Shown piece by piece: positions 19,702-30,400 of a stretch of DNA of 64,000 nucleotides. Location of the stretch: positions 781,009-845,008 of the forward strand of contig NZ_BFBB01000003.1 of assembly GCF_003114855.1 (NCBI RefSeq), in the 5' to 3' direction. A program made the position numbers and the translations under genes. Below the pieces are notes generated by a model, which worked only from the letters and a program-made list of their open reading frames with translations, was not told the DNA's origin and searched no databases. Numbering within the stretch: position 1 is the stretch's first letter; each line of letters opens with the position of its first letter. This DNA is from Leptospira ryugenii (GTDB lineage: Bacteria > Spirochaetota > Leptospiria > Leptospirales > Leptospiraceae).

Positions 19702-20607
19702 TTAAGAGTTTGCTTCCGCAGACTTTTTTGACCAAATATAAGAGATGGTGGCACCTGAGATAAGGTGCCAGATCCCCCACCAAGCAGAGATAAGAGCCAT
19801 GCCACCTTGTCCATCAAAGAATAAAAAAACAAGTGCTAAACCCAAACTTGAATTTTGAATTCCCGTTTCGATTGAAATCGTGCGTCTATCTTTGACTGGA
19901 AGTGAAAATAGAGAGGACCAATAGTAACCAACAAACAATCCAGCCGCATTCATAAAAAATACCAATCCAAATAGAATAAGAATATAATCAATGAAGTAGC
20001 GAAAGTTTGCCAATAGGGCACCAACTATGAAAAAGGCTAAGAATAATAAAGATATCCTCTGTAACCAAGATTTTACCCTTTGGATCAAATTGGGAAAGTA
20101 ATGGCTACTGCAAAGTCCTAGTGCTAAAGGGAGAAGAAGTAACATCGCCACCGAAGTAAACAAATCGGATGGATTGAGAGCGATTTCTTTTAAAAAATCT
20201 TTCGTAATTGGATTGATGCTACCGAAGAATAGAAAACTAATAGGTGTCATGACAAATGCCAAAGTAGAAGTGATTGCAGTCAGACTTACCGATAGTGCAA
20301 GATTTCCTTTTGCCAATAAAGTAAAAAAATTTGACATGTTACCACCTGGACATGCCGCTACCAAAATCATTCCCAATGCTAAACTGGGATGAGGTTTCCA
20401 TATAAGTATGATAAGTGAGGTCGTTAGCGGCAAAAGTAAATATTGGCTAATCAATCCGATTAGAGCTGGCTTCGGATTTCGGAACAGGTTTACAAAATCT
20501 TTCCAACGCAAATCCAATGATACCGAATACATAATAAATCCTATCAAAAGATTGATCAATAGAATTGAGTCTTTATTAAAGTTTAATCTAACTTCATCTA
20601 TGTTCAT
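19702..20607 (-). CDS. BASS-family (bile acid:sodium symporter-like) transporter
   Basis: 301 residues, about nine or ten membrane helices. The BASS signature AACPGGNMSN sits in the middle (about residue 83), with LMTPISFLFFGS-like and GIQNSSLGLAL segments as in the second repeat. Members move organic anions with Na+. Its start overlaps the stop of the upstream dioxygenase gene by 4 bp, so the two are probably made together and may handle related compounds. Confidence 0.85.
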   Translation of the reverse strand: MNIDEVRLNFNKDSILLINLLIGFIMYSVSLDLRWKDFVNLFRNPKPALIGLISQYLLLPLTTSLIILIWKPHPSLALGMILVAACPGGNMSNFFTLLAKGNLALSVSLTAITSTLAFVMTPISFLFFGSINPITKDFLKEIALNPSDLFTSVAMLLLLPLALGLCSSHYFPNLIQRVKSWLQRISLLFLAFFIVGALLANFRYFIDYILILFGLVFFMNAAGLFVGYYWSSLFSLPVKDRRTISIETGIQNSSLGLALVFLFFDGQGGMALISAWWGIWHLISGATISYIWSKKSAEANS

Positions 20608-21668
20608 GAGTTTGCCCAGCCTACTAATATTCTTCGAGGCCCCTTGAAAGGAAGCCGACCATGAGAAACCGAATAGTTGTCTATCATCAAAATATCACCT
20701 GTTCTCCATGAGAAGATCTTCATATGTTTCCAAAATAAATTGGAAATGAGTTTCATATCTTTTGTACTTATTTCTTCCCCATTGCCATATGTGACGTGAA
20801 CATCATGGGATTCTGGACCCAAAAGACGTTTTATTCCTGTCAAAATCGTCAAAAGTAAAGCAACAGAAAAAGAACGTATGCTTTTTTGTCTTTTGAATAT
20901 ACTCCAAACTTCAGAGACAGCTGCTTGGAAGTGAAATGTTTGGCTATGGTTATGCCAAGCTGTAGTTTTGGTAGTAGGATGCTGGCGTATACCGTCTTGA
21001 TGGTTTACAATTGTTAATTGGTCATCACCTTGCCAGTGCAATTGAAATCGATTTTGATCAGAGATTTTTTTTACTTCCGTTTTATCTACTGTCCCAAACA
21101 TCTCGTCCCATCTTTTTGTCTTCCATAGCGAGTATCGTTTTTTCTGAGCTGGACCATCATACCTTCTCCTATATTTGATCCCATGTTTGAGTACCTTATC
21201 TCGGATTTCATTTGGCATTTCCTCCCAAATAGTTCTCAAGTCTGTTATAGGTGTTTCGCCATCTCTTTCCGAAGCTCTTTCTGCAAAAAAGAATAAATAC
21301 TTAGGTGGATTGTCTAAAAAACTCATTTCCGCATGTTGCATGATGGGATAATGAGGAGGCAGTTCGCTTGCCGTAAAAACGTATTGAACAATTTGGTCTC
21401 TTGGTGAAGTGCCAAGATAAAATTCACCTAAAGGCTCTTTGGTGGAGAGAAGAAACTCTTGGAATTCTTTTGGACTAGAAAAAGAAAAATTGCGAAATAG
21501 AATTGCACCAGAATTGTTTAGATCCTTAGTCCATTCAGATTTATTCTGTTGCATCCAATCAATGAGTAGCTTGGGATCCGAGCCAGGAGAGCCTTCATAC
21601 ACCATAGGAAGCTCATTGGGACTTGTTTGCTCCCCATGCAAAGAAACCTTTCTAAATACACTGTTCAT
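20604..21668 (-). CDS. TauD/TfdA-like Fe(II)/2-oxoglutarate dioxygenase
   Basis: 354 residues from ATG 21668; TTG at 21704 would add 12. Neither has a convincing ribosome site. The iron triad is present as HAE (QHAEMSFLDNPP) plus a distal His in DNYSVSHGRLPFKGPRRILVGW, whose Arg would bind 2-oxoglutarate. HxE replaces the common HxD. Family members oxidise sulfonates, carnitine precursors and other small acids. Substrate unknown; linked to a BASS transporter. Confidence 0.82.
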   Translation of the reverse strand: MNSVFRKVSLHGEQTSPNELPMVYEGSPGSDPKLLIDWMQQNKSEWTKDLNNSGAILFRNFSFSSPKEFQEFLLSTKEPLGEFYLGTSPRDQIVQYVFTASELPPHYPIMQHAEMSFLDNPPKYLFFFAERASERDGETPITDLRTIWEEMPNEIRDKVLKHGIKYRRRYDGPAQKKRYSLWKTKRWDEMFGTVDKTEVKKISDQNRFQLHWQGDDQLTIVNHQDGIRQHPTTKTTAWHNHSQTFHFQAAVSEVWSIFKRQKSIRSFSVALLLTILTGIKRLLGPESHDVHVTYGNGEEISTKDMKLISNLFWKHMKIFSWRTGDILMIDNYSVSHGRLPFKGPRRILVGWANS

Positions 21669-21757
21669 TAAGCAAATTGTACATTGTGCCTGATTTCTTG
21701 GCAAGAGCCATTATTACATCAGAGTGAAAATTAGCTGCTATAACTATTGAAAGTATT

Positions 21758-21789
21758 GGGGCTCTCCATTTTTATCAACCTAGAGCCCC
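21758..21789 (-). terminator. Hairpin downstream of icd
   Basis: Perfect 8-bp stem GGGGCTCT (21758-21765)/AGAGCCCC (21782-21789) with a 16-nt loop, 10 nt after the icd stop. No T tract follows on either strand, so it may be a weak terminator or an mRNA-end stabiliser. Confidence 0.45.
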
Positions 21790-21798
21790 CTCTAAAAA

Positions 21799-23262
21799 TT
21801 ATTCCCCTTGTCCCAAAGAATAGCCAGGTTTATCATCAAAGGTGTATAGATTTTCGGTTTTGATCACATCAAAGCCGAGTCCAATGAAACTGGATAGCAA
21901 ATCTACTATGTCCTTTGGTTGTACGGACTTACCTTCATTTACAACAAACCGACACCGAAAGTGATCTGTCAGGAAGGTCTCTGGTTGTCCCTGTGGATAG
22001 ACCTTTACACCTCGGTTTGTAATCATTTTTAAATGGAGTGAAGCATTTTGTATCCCATCCATTTTTTTCCCAAGAGTTTCTGGATTGCGATTTTCATATT
22101 CGTCGATAAACACATCAACTCCAACTAACTTCTTTACCTCCAAATGCTTCGGTTTTACCAACGAAACAGTTTTTGGTCTGGTCAATTCTCTCACTTCGAG
22201 TTGCTTTGGCTTTTCACCCAATCGTTTGATAATGGCATCGGTGAATGCCTTTGTTCCCACCTTTTGTGTGTTTGCTTCTCCTGTGAAAATATCTGCGGTT
22301 CTGTATCCATCTTCTAAAGCTTTTAATACCGCATTCCTAACCAGATTCGCTTTTTCAGGCATACCCACATGGACTAACATTAGCACTGCGGCTTTGATTA
22401 AAGCAGTCGGATTTGCGATATCTTTTCCTGCAATGTCAGGTGCGGATCCATGGACCGCTTCAAACATTGCGATGCTATCTCCTATATTGGATGATCCACA
22501 CATTCCAACCGAGCCAGTAACTTCAGCTGCGATGTCGGATAAAATATCACCGTAAAGGTTGGGAGCCAAAATGACATCAAATCTTTGTGGGTTGTTCGCA
22601 AGATGGGCTGCACCAATGTCAATGATCATACTTTCTGTACTGATCTCAGGGTACTCTTCTGAGATTTGTTTAAAGACTGAGGCAAAAAGACCATCCGTGA
22701 TTTTCATGATGTTATCTTTTACCATACAGGTGATTTTCTTCCTTCCATTGGACCTTGCAAATTCGAAGGCGTAGCGTACAATTTTTTCGGTTCCTGGTTT
22801 GGTGATGAGCTTCAAACACTGCGTGACTTCCCTTGTTTGCCTATGTTCGATTCCCGCATACGTATCTTCTTCGTTTTCTCTAACAATCACCAAGTCAGTA
22901 CCAGGATGTTTGGTTTTTACGAAGGGGTCGTAGGTCCGTGCCGGGCGTAAATTTGCATAGAGACCCAATGTCTTTCGTATGGTAACATTTAGACTTTTGT
23001 AGCCTGTCCCTCTGGGAGTGGTGATCGGACCTTTCAAAAGAATCGGATACTTTCTCATGACATCCCAGGCCGAATCGGCTATCCCGGAGGTCTTTCCCGA
23101 GAGATAGACTTTTTCCCCTGCTTCTACTTCCACAAATTTGAGATTTGCTCCAGATGCCTCCAATATACGCAATACGGAATCCGTTATTTCAGGCCCGATC
23201 CCATCTCCTTTGATGAGAGAAATGGTGGTCGTCCCATTTTGTTCTACGTTTTTTTCTGCCAT
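21799..23262 (-). CDS. icd: Isocitrate dehydrogenase
   Basis: 487 residues, the longer form with an extra C-terminal domain as in the Thermus/Rickettsia type. Oxidatively decarboxylates isocitrate in the TCA cycle. Substrate site SLNVTIRKTLGLYANLRP, catalytic Tyr in NEEDTYAGIEHR, Lys in CMVKDNIMKITDG, and metal Asp in NLYGDILSDIAAE are all present. At the cofactor site it reads HGSAPDIAGKD, where E. coli NADP-dependent IDH has PKYAG. Asp-Ile at that place points to NAD+ rather than NADP+ (inference). Transcribed alone. Confidence 0.93.
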   Translation of the reverse strand: MAEKNVEQNGTTTISLIKGDGIGPEITDSVLRILEASGANLKFVEVEAGEKVYLSGKTSGIADSAWDVMRKYPILLKGPITTPRGTGYKSLNVTIRKTLGLYANLRPARTYDPFVKTKHPGTDLVIVRENEEDTYAGIEHRQTREVTQCLKLITKPGTEKIVRYAFEFARSNGRKKITCMVKDNIMKITDGLFASVFKQISEEYPEISTESMIIDIGAAHLANNPQRFDVILAPNLYGDILSDIAAEVTGSVGMCGSSNIGDSIAMFEAVHGSAPDIAGKDIANPTALIKAAVLMLVHVGMPEKANLVRNAVLKALEDGYRTADIFTGEANTQKVGTKAFTDAIIKRLGEKPKQLEVRELTRPKTVSLVKPKHLEVKKLVGVDVFIDEYENRNPETLGKKMDGIQNASLHLKMITNRGVKVYPQGQPETFLTDHFRCRFVVNEGKSVQPKDIVDLLSSFIGLGFDVIKTENLYTFDDKPGYSLGQGE

Positions 23263-23461
23263 GGTCGATTTCTCCTATATATGTATTTTATTACATGAAT
23301 TATTTTTCGTATATTAGACTGAAAAAGCAAACAAAAAAAATTTTTTTGAATTTTGATTGAAAAAAAAGAGGAACATTTTCTTGTTTTAATGGATTGTGCT
23401 TTGGCACACTCAGGTGAAATTGTAAAATACCGAACCATTCCATTTCTCATGTTTGGAAAAG

Positions 23462-23770
23462 ATGATGACCGAGAAAAAATCAGCTAAAACTGCAAAAAAA
23501 AGTATAGAATGGACCTTCCTTTCGAACCACTCCCACGTACTGATTTGTTTAAACCAAAACCCGGAAATGTTATTGCGCGAGGTGGCACTTCTGGTCGGCA
23601 TCACCGAACGAGCTGTCCAAGCCATTGTTCGAGATTTGGTAGAGGCAAAGATTCTAAAAATTGAGAAAGAAGGCAGGCGGAATAAATACAAAATCAAAAA
23701 AGAAATTAAATTGCGCCACCCTCTAGAAGCACACCACAACATCGGAGAACTCCTAAATTTAGGACGCTAA
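23462..23770 (+). CDS. Small winged-helix DNA-binding protein
   Basis: 102 residues from ATG 23462 (or ATG 23465), with GGAAAAG just upstream; a TTG at 23453 is also open. Pattern: a helix (WTFLSNHSHVLICLNQNP), helix-turn-helix (LLREVALLVGITERAVQAIVRDLVEAKIL) and a basic wing (KIEKEGRRNKYKIKKEI), as in MarR/ArsR-type folds. No ligand domain. Divergent from icd, so icd could be a target; that is a guess. Confidence 0.8.
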   Translation: MMTEKKSAKTAKKSIEWTFLSNHSHVLICLNQNPEMLLREVALLVGITERAVQAIVRDLVEAKILKIEKEGRRNKYKIKKEIKLRHPLEAHHNIGELLNLGR

Positions 23771-23844
23771 CCCTCGGAAATTAATTTCGAAGACTTTCTA
23801 AAAATCTCTTTACGAAATACAAATCGTCCTATCTTTCCGTAGGC

Positions 23845-24879
23845 ATGAAACTAACATTCTCACTAGTTCTCGTTTTCGCTCTTTCCTTCACAACATTCCT
23901 TCACAGTACAGAACGCCCAAAAGTGGGAGAGACTGTCGAGGTCGATTTGTATGATGGTACAGGCAATAACTCTGCTTATAAAGGTCTCTTTAAAATCAAT
24001 AAGATTGACGCAGATGGATATTACTATGGCGTTTGGGTGCAAGTACCAAGCTATTATAAGGAAGCAGGTCAAAAGGTAAGTAACTATACAGACTGCACTA
24101 AGATTGTTCCTTGCAAAGCAATCGAAGAAAACGAACAAATCGAATTCACGCAAAAGCAAGAAGAACTGGAAGCAAAATGGAAACCAAAGGAATGGCTCGA
24201 AAGAGTACTCAAGCTAGACATCTTCAAAGTCGAAAGGACTCTCGGCAAAGGCGATGTGGTTGAAATTTGCTACTGGCCAAATGAAGCCGTAGAGTGTTCC
24301 GAAGATGAATCTGGATCCACTTTTTCGCCTGCGACCATTCTTGCTGCCAATGGCGATACCTATGAAGTCAATGCAAGGATCTTTGATGGAACTATGGTGG
24401 GTGCAAAGGCGGGATTCAAAGACAAAAAACTTACAATCAAAAAAGAAAACATACGATTCTTTGACCCGAAGAAAGCTCCGTCCACAGAAATTACAGAAGA
24501 GATGCAAAAGTATGAAGTAGTCCCACCAGGAACACTTGTCGATACAAAATGGAACGGAAAGTGGTACCGTGCTGTTGTAAGGACAATGCCTGGGTATGGC
24601 ATTGTGGAAGTGAGCTATGTAAATTGGGGTTCAGTTACTGGTTCTCTAGGATTAAAAAGTCCCATTTATGAATTTGCACCTTACGGAAGTAAAACGACAT
24701 CTGATACAGGAGCATTTTCTGGAATGCCATATCCACGAGATGATCGAAACTCTTCCAAAATTGACCTGAGCAAAATGAAAAAAAATAAAAATTGCCCTGC
24801 CTCAATGCCCTTTGTCTCCAATGGAATTTGTGTGAATGAACTCGGCCAATGGAAAGGAGCGAGGCCCATCCGACCGTAA
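23845..24879 (+). CDS. Secreted hypothetical protein with an SH3/Tudor-like repeat
   Basis: 344 residues with a signal peptide (1-20). The sequence has repeated short beta modules, e.g. KVGETVEVDLYDG..., GDVVEICYWPNE..., GTLVDTKWNGKWYRAVV..., that resemble SH3- or Tudor-type barrels (about 27-90, 130-200, 225-280). The C-terminal part has two cysteines (KNCPASMPFVSNGIC). I do not recognise a named family. Confidence 0.65.
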   Translation: MKLTFSLVLVFALSFTTFLHSTERPKVGETVEVDLYDGTGNNSAYKGLFKINKIDADGYYYGVWVQVPSYYKEAGQKVSNYTDCTKIVPCKAIEENEQIEFTQKQEELEAKWKPKEWLERVLKLDIFKVERTLGKGDVVEICYWPNEAVECSEDESGSTFSPATILAANGDTYEVNARIFDGTMVGAKAGFKDKKLTIKKENIRFFDPKKAPSTEITEEMQKYEVVPPGTLVDTKWNGKWYRAVVRTMPGYGIVEVSYVNWGSVTGSLGLKSPIYEFAPYGSKTTSDTGAFSGMPYPRDDRNSSKIDLSKMKKNKNCPASMPFVSNGICVNELGQWKGARPIRP

Positions 24880-24885
24880 GTGAAT

Positions 24886-26790
24886 TTACTCTGCCTCTAG
24901 TTTTGCTACACTAGGAAGGGGAATTTCCACTCTCACGTGAAATTCCCTTTCTTCAATTTTGACTGAAAGATTTGCCCGCAAACCATTGATACGATTTCCG
25001 ATGCTCTTTAAATGGGGGGACAATTGCCTATTCTCTTCTACTGCATTTTTTTGTTCTATATTGATCTTTCCTGAGCTTACATCAATAGACCATGATGATT
25101 CACCTATACCATATTTTAAATCATTTGTACAGAGCTCATATAGGATATAGTATATATTTAAATAATAATTTCGAATCTCTGCATGGAGTTTAAGGTTTTC
25201 AAAATGTGCCTCAGCTGTTTCCGATACATGAAAATCAAACTCCCTCCCAGCATTTGTATATCGCCTAAGCAAAGTAAGATTGACACCTGTTAAAAAATTT
25301 TGATAAATCAAATCTAAATCTTCCAGATGAAGGAGTTGATTTCTGAGTGATTGTAGTATGGATATGACGCGGTTGTGAAGGTTTGGTAGAATGGAATCAA
25401 AAATCGGTCTTTCTTGTGAACGAATTTTTCTTTCGATCATCACCTTCAAGTCTGTTAAACCTGCGCCCAATTGGTCATGAACCATCAATTGCATTTCTGA
25501 TCTTTGTTTTTGGAGCGCTATTTGATGCTCTTCTTGCATTTGCAATTTCAATTGATTGCTTCTTTCAACGGTTTTCGCAAAGTAATTGCTCATAAAAAGA
25601 GATTGAAAAACGACGTAGATTGCATATGCGATGATAAGATAGAGGCCGCCTTGCAAACCAATAAAATTTAATGAGATTGCCAAAAAGCATAGTACCGCAA
25701 AAACAAATAACCCAAAGCCCATAAAATACAGAGATTGTTGGTTTTGTTTGTTTAAGACTAGAAAGAGTATTGATTGTAGAACAAATAAGAGCAAATAAAA
25801 AGAAACATAAGAGACATTGAAATAAAAAACAACTGATGAAGGGAACAAAGGAGAAAAACAGGAGACAAGTGCCCCTATATAAAATAAATAATTGATCCAA
25901 AGCATTCTTTTAACTTGAAACAAAGCATTGAGAAATAAATTTCCAAATAAAAAAGAAACAATATCATTATAATGCAATAAATTTGCGAGAAAATGAGCGC
26001 TCGGAATCGGAACAAAATATTCATAGATTTTTGAGTTAAGAATCGGAATCCGAACCAAAAATGCTAAACACAATAGAGAAAAGTATAAGAATGCCTTTTG
26101 TTTTCGATTCACTATAAAGATAAAAAAATGATAAATGGCCGCCCCAAAGATAAGCCCAAAAGCAAACATTTCAAGAATAATACTTTTTATCTTAAACTTA
26201 CCCATGGGTTCTAAAGTTGATAAGAGAAATTCGCCTCTGGGCCCACCTCTAAAAAAATCTCGATTGGCTATCTGGAGTATGATCTCTATTTCATCACCAA
26301 TCACTTCGAACTCATTGTAAGAACCTGTTCTGATTGCTTCAATCTCGTCCAAATTTTCACTTACCTTTCCTTTCTCGTGGACAAACTGTCCATTGATAAA
26401 GAGTTTTGAAGCGGAAAAGAGATGAGAGTAGTGGATAGTATAAATTCTTTTTGATGACGAAGCAGGAACCTTGATTCTCATACGATAGGTTGCATAGCCT
26501 TGTGCTGGGAATTTACGGTCTCCATTGAGTTGATTGGTCCATGGCCGAAAGTAAGTTATTACCTTTTCTCTTTTCTGAACCCTTCCCGATTGGAAATCTT
26601 CTGGATCATACAATTTTCCCCAATAAAGCTCCCAAGGTCCAAATAGATTCATAGGGAGATCCTCCCCGAACTGGTATGTGCTTAGGTCTATCACATCTGA
26701 GGGGGCAATGGTGCTAGGAATGCTTCGGTAACAGGATAATTGGATGGCCACACAAAGTAGGAATCGAGCAGCTACAAAAGATTTATGCAT
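24886..26790 (-). CDS. 7TMR-DISM-type sensor histidine kinase, possibly lipoprotein-anchored
   Basis: 634 residues. Signal-like N terminus with a possible lipobox (IQLSC, Cys about 19), an extracytoplasmic jelly-roll domain (about 45-200), seven membrane helices (about 205-405), a coiled coil, a kinase H-box of the NarL-partner class (MVHDQLGAGLTDLK) and an ATPase region with N-box ELCTNDLKYG and a G2-like GNRINGLRANLSV. The usual DxGxG G1 box is replaced by INIEQKNAVEENRQLS, so ATP binding may be unusual. Its start overlaps the regulator gene by 1 bp; they form a two-component pair. Confidence 0.85.
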   Translation of the reverse strand: MHKSFVAARFLLCVAIQLSCYRSIPSTIAPSDVIDLSTYQFGEDLPMNLFGPWELYWGKLYDPEDFQSGRVQKREKVITYFRPWTNQLNGDRKFPAQGYATYRMRIKVPASSSKRIYTIHYSHLFSASKLFINGQFVHEKGKVSENLDEIEAIRTGSYNEFEVIGDEIEIILQIANRDFFRGGPRGEFLLSTLEPMGKFKIKSIILEMFAFGLIFGAAIYHFFIFIVNRKQKAFLYFSLLCLAFLVRIPILNSKIYEYFVPIPSAHFLANLLHYNDIVSFLFGNLFLNALFQVKRMLWINYLFYIGALVSCFSPLFPSSVVFYFNVSYVSFYLLLFVLQSILFLVLNKQNQQSLYFMGFGLFVFAVLCFLAISLNFIGLQGGLYLIIAYAIYVVFQSLFMSNYFAKTVERSNQLKLQMQEEHQIALQKQRSEMQLMVHDQLGAGLTDLKVMIERKIRSQERPIFDSILPNLHNRVISILQSLRNQLLHLEDLDLIYQNFLTGVNLTLLRRYTNAGREFDFHVSETAEAHFENLKLHAEIRNYYLNIYYILYELCTNDLKYGIGESSWSIDVSSGKINIEQKNAVEENRQLSPHLKSIGNRINGLRANLSVKIEEREFHVRVEIPLPSVAKLEAE

Positions 26791-27425
26791 TATAGGATGG
26801 AGTATTCTTGTACTTTAAGAGCCAACTCTGAGCGATTGTGGACTTGTAGTTTTTTGTAAATGGATTTCACGTAGCCATGTATGGTATGTTCGCTTAGATC
26901 TAAAAACTTTGCGAGCGAGGCCACGGTTTTTCCTTTGACCAATAGTTCCAAAATTTGTTTTTCCCTATCGGTCAGATAGATCTGAGGTTTATCAACAGGC
27001 CTTCTAAAGTTACTAAACACTCGAAGCGCAATTGTAGGAGTGATCATGGCACCTCCCTTTACAATAACGTCAATGATATGGCTCATTTCCCCCAATTCTG
27101 ATTTGAATAAATAGCCAAGCGCACCATTCTTTATCGAATTAAAAATCATCTCATCCGAGTTCATATTGGTAAGCATTACTACTTTAATACCTTCAGATTT
27201 TTCTGTTAGGTGTTTAACAACATCCATTCCATTCATCCCAGGTAACATAATATCTAAAAATAATATATCTAATGTTTTGTGTTTTGGATCTCGTAAAAAG
27301 ACTTCAGCAGAATTCCAAGAGAGAACCTCGGAAACACATTCTATCTGAGATAGAGTATCCCTTACTTCATCCAAAAAATACTCATCGTTCTCTACGATTC
27401 CGATTCTTATCTTTTTAGTATCCAT
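26790..27425 (-). CDS. NarL/FixJ-family response regulator
   Basis: 211 residues. Receiver with acidic residues in GIVENDEYF, phospho-Asp in ILFLDIMLPGMNG, Thr in VVMLTNMN and Lys in LGYLFKSELG. LuxR-type helix-turn-helix at about 148-211 (YLTDREKQILELLVKGKTVASLAKFLDLSEHTIHGYVKSIYKKL). Sits between the adenylate cyclase (16 bp upstream) and its kinase in one operon. Confidence 0.92.
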   Translation of the reverse strand: MDTKKIRIGIVENDEYFLDEVRDTLSQIECVSEVLSWNSAEVFLRDPKHKTLDILFLDIMLPGMNGMDVVKHLTEKSEGIKVVMLTNMNSDEMIFNSIKNGALGYLFKSELGEMSHIIDVIVKGGAMITPTIALRVFSNFRRPVDKPQIYLTDREKQILELLVKGKTVASLAKFLDLSEHTIHGYVKSIYKKLQVHNRSELALKVQEYSIL

Positions 27426-27441
27426 AGTCTTCTCTTAAGTT

Positions 27442-30400
27442 TTATGCCACCGATTCAAAACTTCCATCAATTTTAGCGTATTCTTCCCAAAATCTTTGGT
27501 TGGGAATCCGAAAGTCTTCGGAAGAGGAGAATTCAGCCTTCAATCCATTTACGTAGTACATAGCAACCTCTCCCTTGTTTTTGGCACTGACTTGTCCCCT
27601 AAACTCGCAATCGAAATATTCTTTGACCATATCATAGGTCGTGCCACTGATATTGATTTTTCCTGTTTGTCCAGAAGATTCCATACGAGAGGCTGTATTG
27701 ACTGTATCCCCCCAAACATCATAGGCAAATTTCTTCTCGCCAATGACTCCGGCAACAAGAGGTCCAGAATGAATCCCGAGTCGCAATTCCCAAAAGGGGA
27801 AGCCTTGCTCTTCTTTGATCTGTTTCATCAAATTCATAAAGGATTGGATTTCTAATGCGGCTAGAACTGAGTCAATAGCATGTGTTTTGTTACGCTTTGG
27901 GATGCCCCCAGCACACATATAACTGTCACCGATGGTCTTCAGCTTTTCTAATTTGTAACGTTCTGTTATTTTATCAAATTGGATGAAACAGGCATCTAGG
28001 TCACGAATTAACTCTTGTGGAGATAGTGTTTCTGCGATCTGAGTAAACCCTTTAAAATCTGTAAACATTACCGATACATTTTCGTATAAGATTGGTTCTG
28101 TGGCTCCCTTTTCTTTAAGCTCTTCGGCAATCTCTGCTGGCAAAATATTTAGTAATAATTTTTCGTTCTTTCGCTTTTCATTTTCTGCTAACTCCTTTGC
28201 AATCTGAAGTTCTTTAAAAAGCTTCGAAATATAAATGATTCCCGCCAATTGTTCGCCTAATATAGAAAGTCGTGTTAGATCTTCTTCTGAAGGACGTAAC
28301 TCTTTCTCCGAATTGGATAAATCGAGTACTCCGATGATCTTTCCTCTAAGAACCATTGGGATAAAAATGATATGCTTCAATTTTAATGCTCCCATACCAA
28401 ATTGATCATCTTCCGAAAATAAACGATCAAAGTTTCCTACACCTTGGGTAAAGAAGACAACTTTTTTACTCCGTAGTACCATGGAGTGAGCGCCACTTCT
28501 TCCGAATGTTGGAATTTTCATATCTAAGAGTCTTTTTTTGTCAAATTCAGAAACAAACTCTGGTATCTTTACATTCACAATTCGTAAGTAATCCTTACCT
28601 TCTTCTGGTAATAATAAAGAGTAATATTCGATTCCAAAATTCTCAGAAACATACTGATGAACCTTTTCCATAATCACATCTAGATCTATATTTTCATTTA
28701 AACTTTTCAGCAATTGATTCAGAGCTGTCGTATCTGCCTTTTGCTTTTCTGTCTCTCGCAATAGATAAACCCTGTTGATTACCCCTGCTACTTGAGCACA
28801 AAGATTTTCCAAGGATGTAATTTCTTTTCTACTTAGCCTCATCTCTTCGGTAGAATTGGAAAAGGTAAATAGACCTACACTCTTATCTTGTACTACGAGT
28901 GGAATATGGAGAATTGATTTGGCGCCTGTATTCTCTATTATTTTCCTATCAAAATCAAAGGCAAATTTTTTAATTTTAGGTAAGTACAAACTGTTCTTTC
29001 GCATCCAAACAGAATAGGCAATACCACCCTCTTCACTTAAAGGAATGACTAAGTTCTTTGCAAATTCCATGGCCTCTTTCTTTGCTTCCACAATGGTATC
29101 AATTTCGAAGCTTTTTAGGGATTTATTTTGTTCATCTGGTAAAAATAGCCAAAGAGTTTTAATTCCATGCTTCACAAGGACATACTTTGCGATTTCATTT
29201 ACAATCATTTTGATATTCAGCTGGGAATTTATCAAATGCGTTAGGTGGTTGATTTCTTGGATTTCCTTGCGAATGGCTTCAGCTTCAAAGAATGCCCTTT
29301 CTGTTTCCACCTTTTGTGCCGCCAAATCCAAAACAGACTGGTCAATTTTGACGACTGTTGGACGAAAGAAAATAAAGGAAACCATATAGAAGGCAAGGGC
29401 AATTGGTGAAGAAACCAAGAGAGTATGGGAAAGTGCTACTAGCCACGTGAAGGTTTTGGCTAAATTCATCCAATAAAAGCTCATACTAATGAGTACAAAC
29501 AGAAGGATAAGTAAAGACATTTGGCTCGCAATTTTTGTTGCCTCCCCTCTGATCGAAATGATACCAAATTTTATGATACCCACAGCAAGGATAATCGCTG
29601 GGAGAAATTGCAATTCACCGATCGTATACCATTGGTATCCTAAGGTTGCAGGCAAATTAGAAATGATCATAAGATCACCCAATAGGATTGAGTAGACAAC
29701 GTATTTTCCTAAGGCATCCGTTTTACTTGTCCCAAGTTTTTTCCAATGCAACAAAAGTAGTGTCATCGCAATAGCTCCCTGCACTCCAAAAACCTGTAAG
29801 CCTATGCCTGCCTCAGATATTTTTCCAAAAGTATTCTGAAAAAAACCGCCAAAAAAATATGGAGTCCATACGACTCCACAAAGGATGAAAGAAATGAAAT
29901 CTATATAACGAAAATAACGTGGTCTCTCTGCTTTAATAGAAAGGTAACAGAGTCGAATATGGATATTTGGGGTGAAAACAAAGGCAGTATAAAAAATCTG
30001 CTCTATCCTTCTCGAAACCAAATCAGGCAAACTCAATTTCATAACAACCATAACAATAGTAAATGATCCAGCGAGCAAAAGAGAAGAGGCCGCAATCATA
30101 TTGATCTTTTGGTCTGGCCTACTTCCAGCAATATAGATCCCGAGTGCAAAAACACAGACCATTGAAAAAAGTGGAATTAAAAAATATGGCTTTTGATAAG
30201 GTACAATGTGTTCACTAGGTGGAAGAAAAATAGCCACTAAGGCAGAAAGTAGGATAAGTCCCACAATGATAATTCCATTTAGAATTTTGAATAGAAATTG
30301 CTGTTTAAATAATAGTTCGTTGATATTTAGAAAGTCTGAGTGGAAAAGGCCATATCCCATCACGAGTAGTGGGACAAAAGAAAATGTACTCACAGGATAG

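Noticed and set aside
23410..23742. Minus-strand 110-codon frame
   Set aside because: It overlaps the winged-helix gene, which has a recognisable helix-turn-helix and better start signals.
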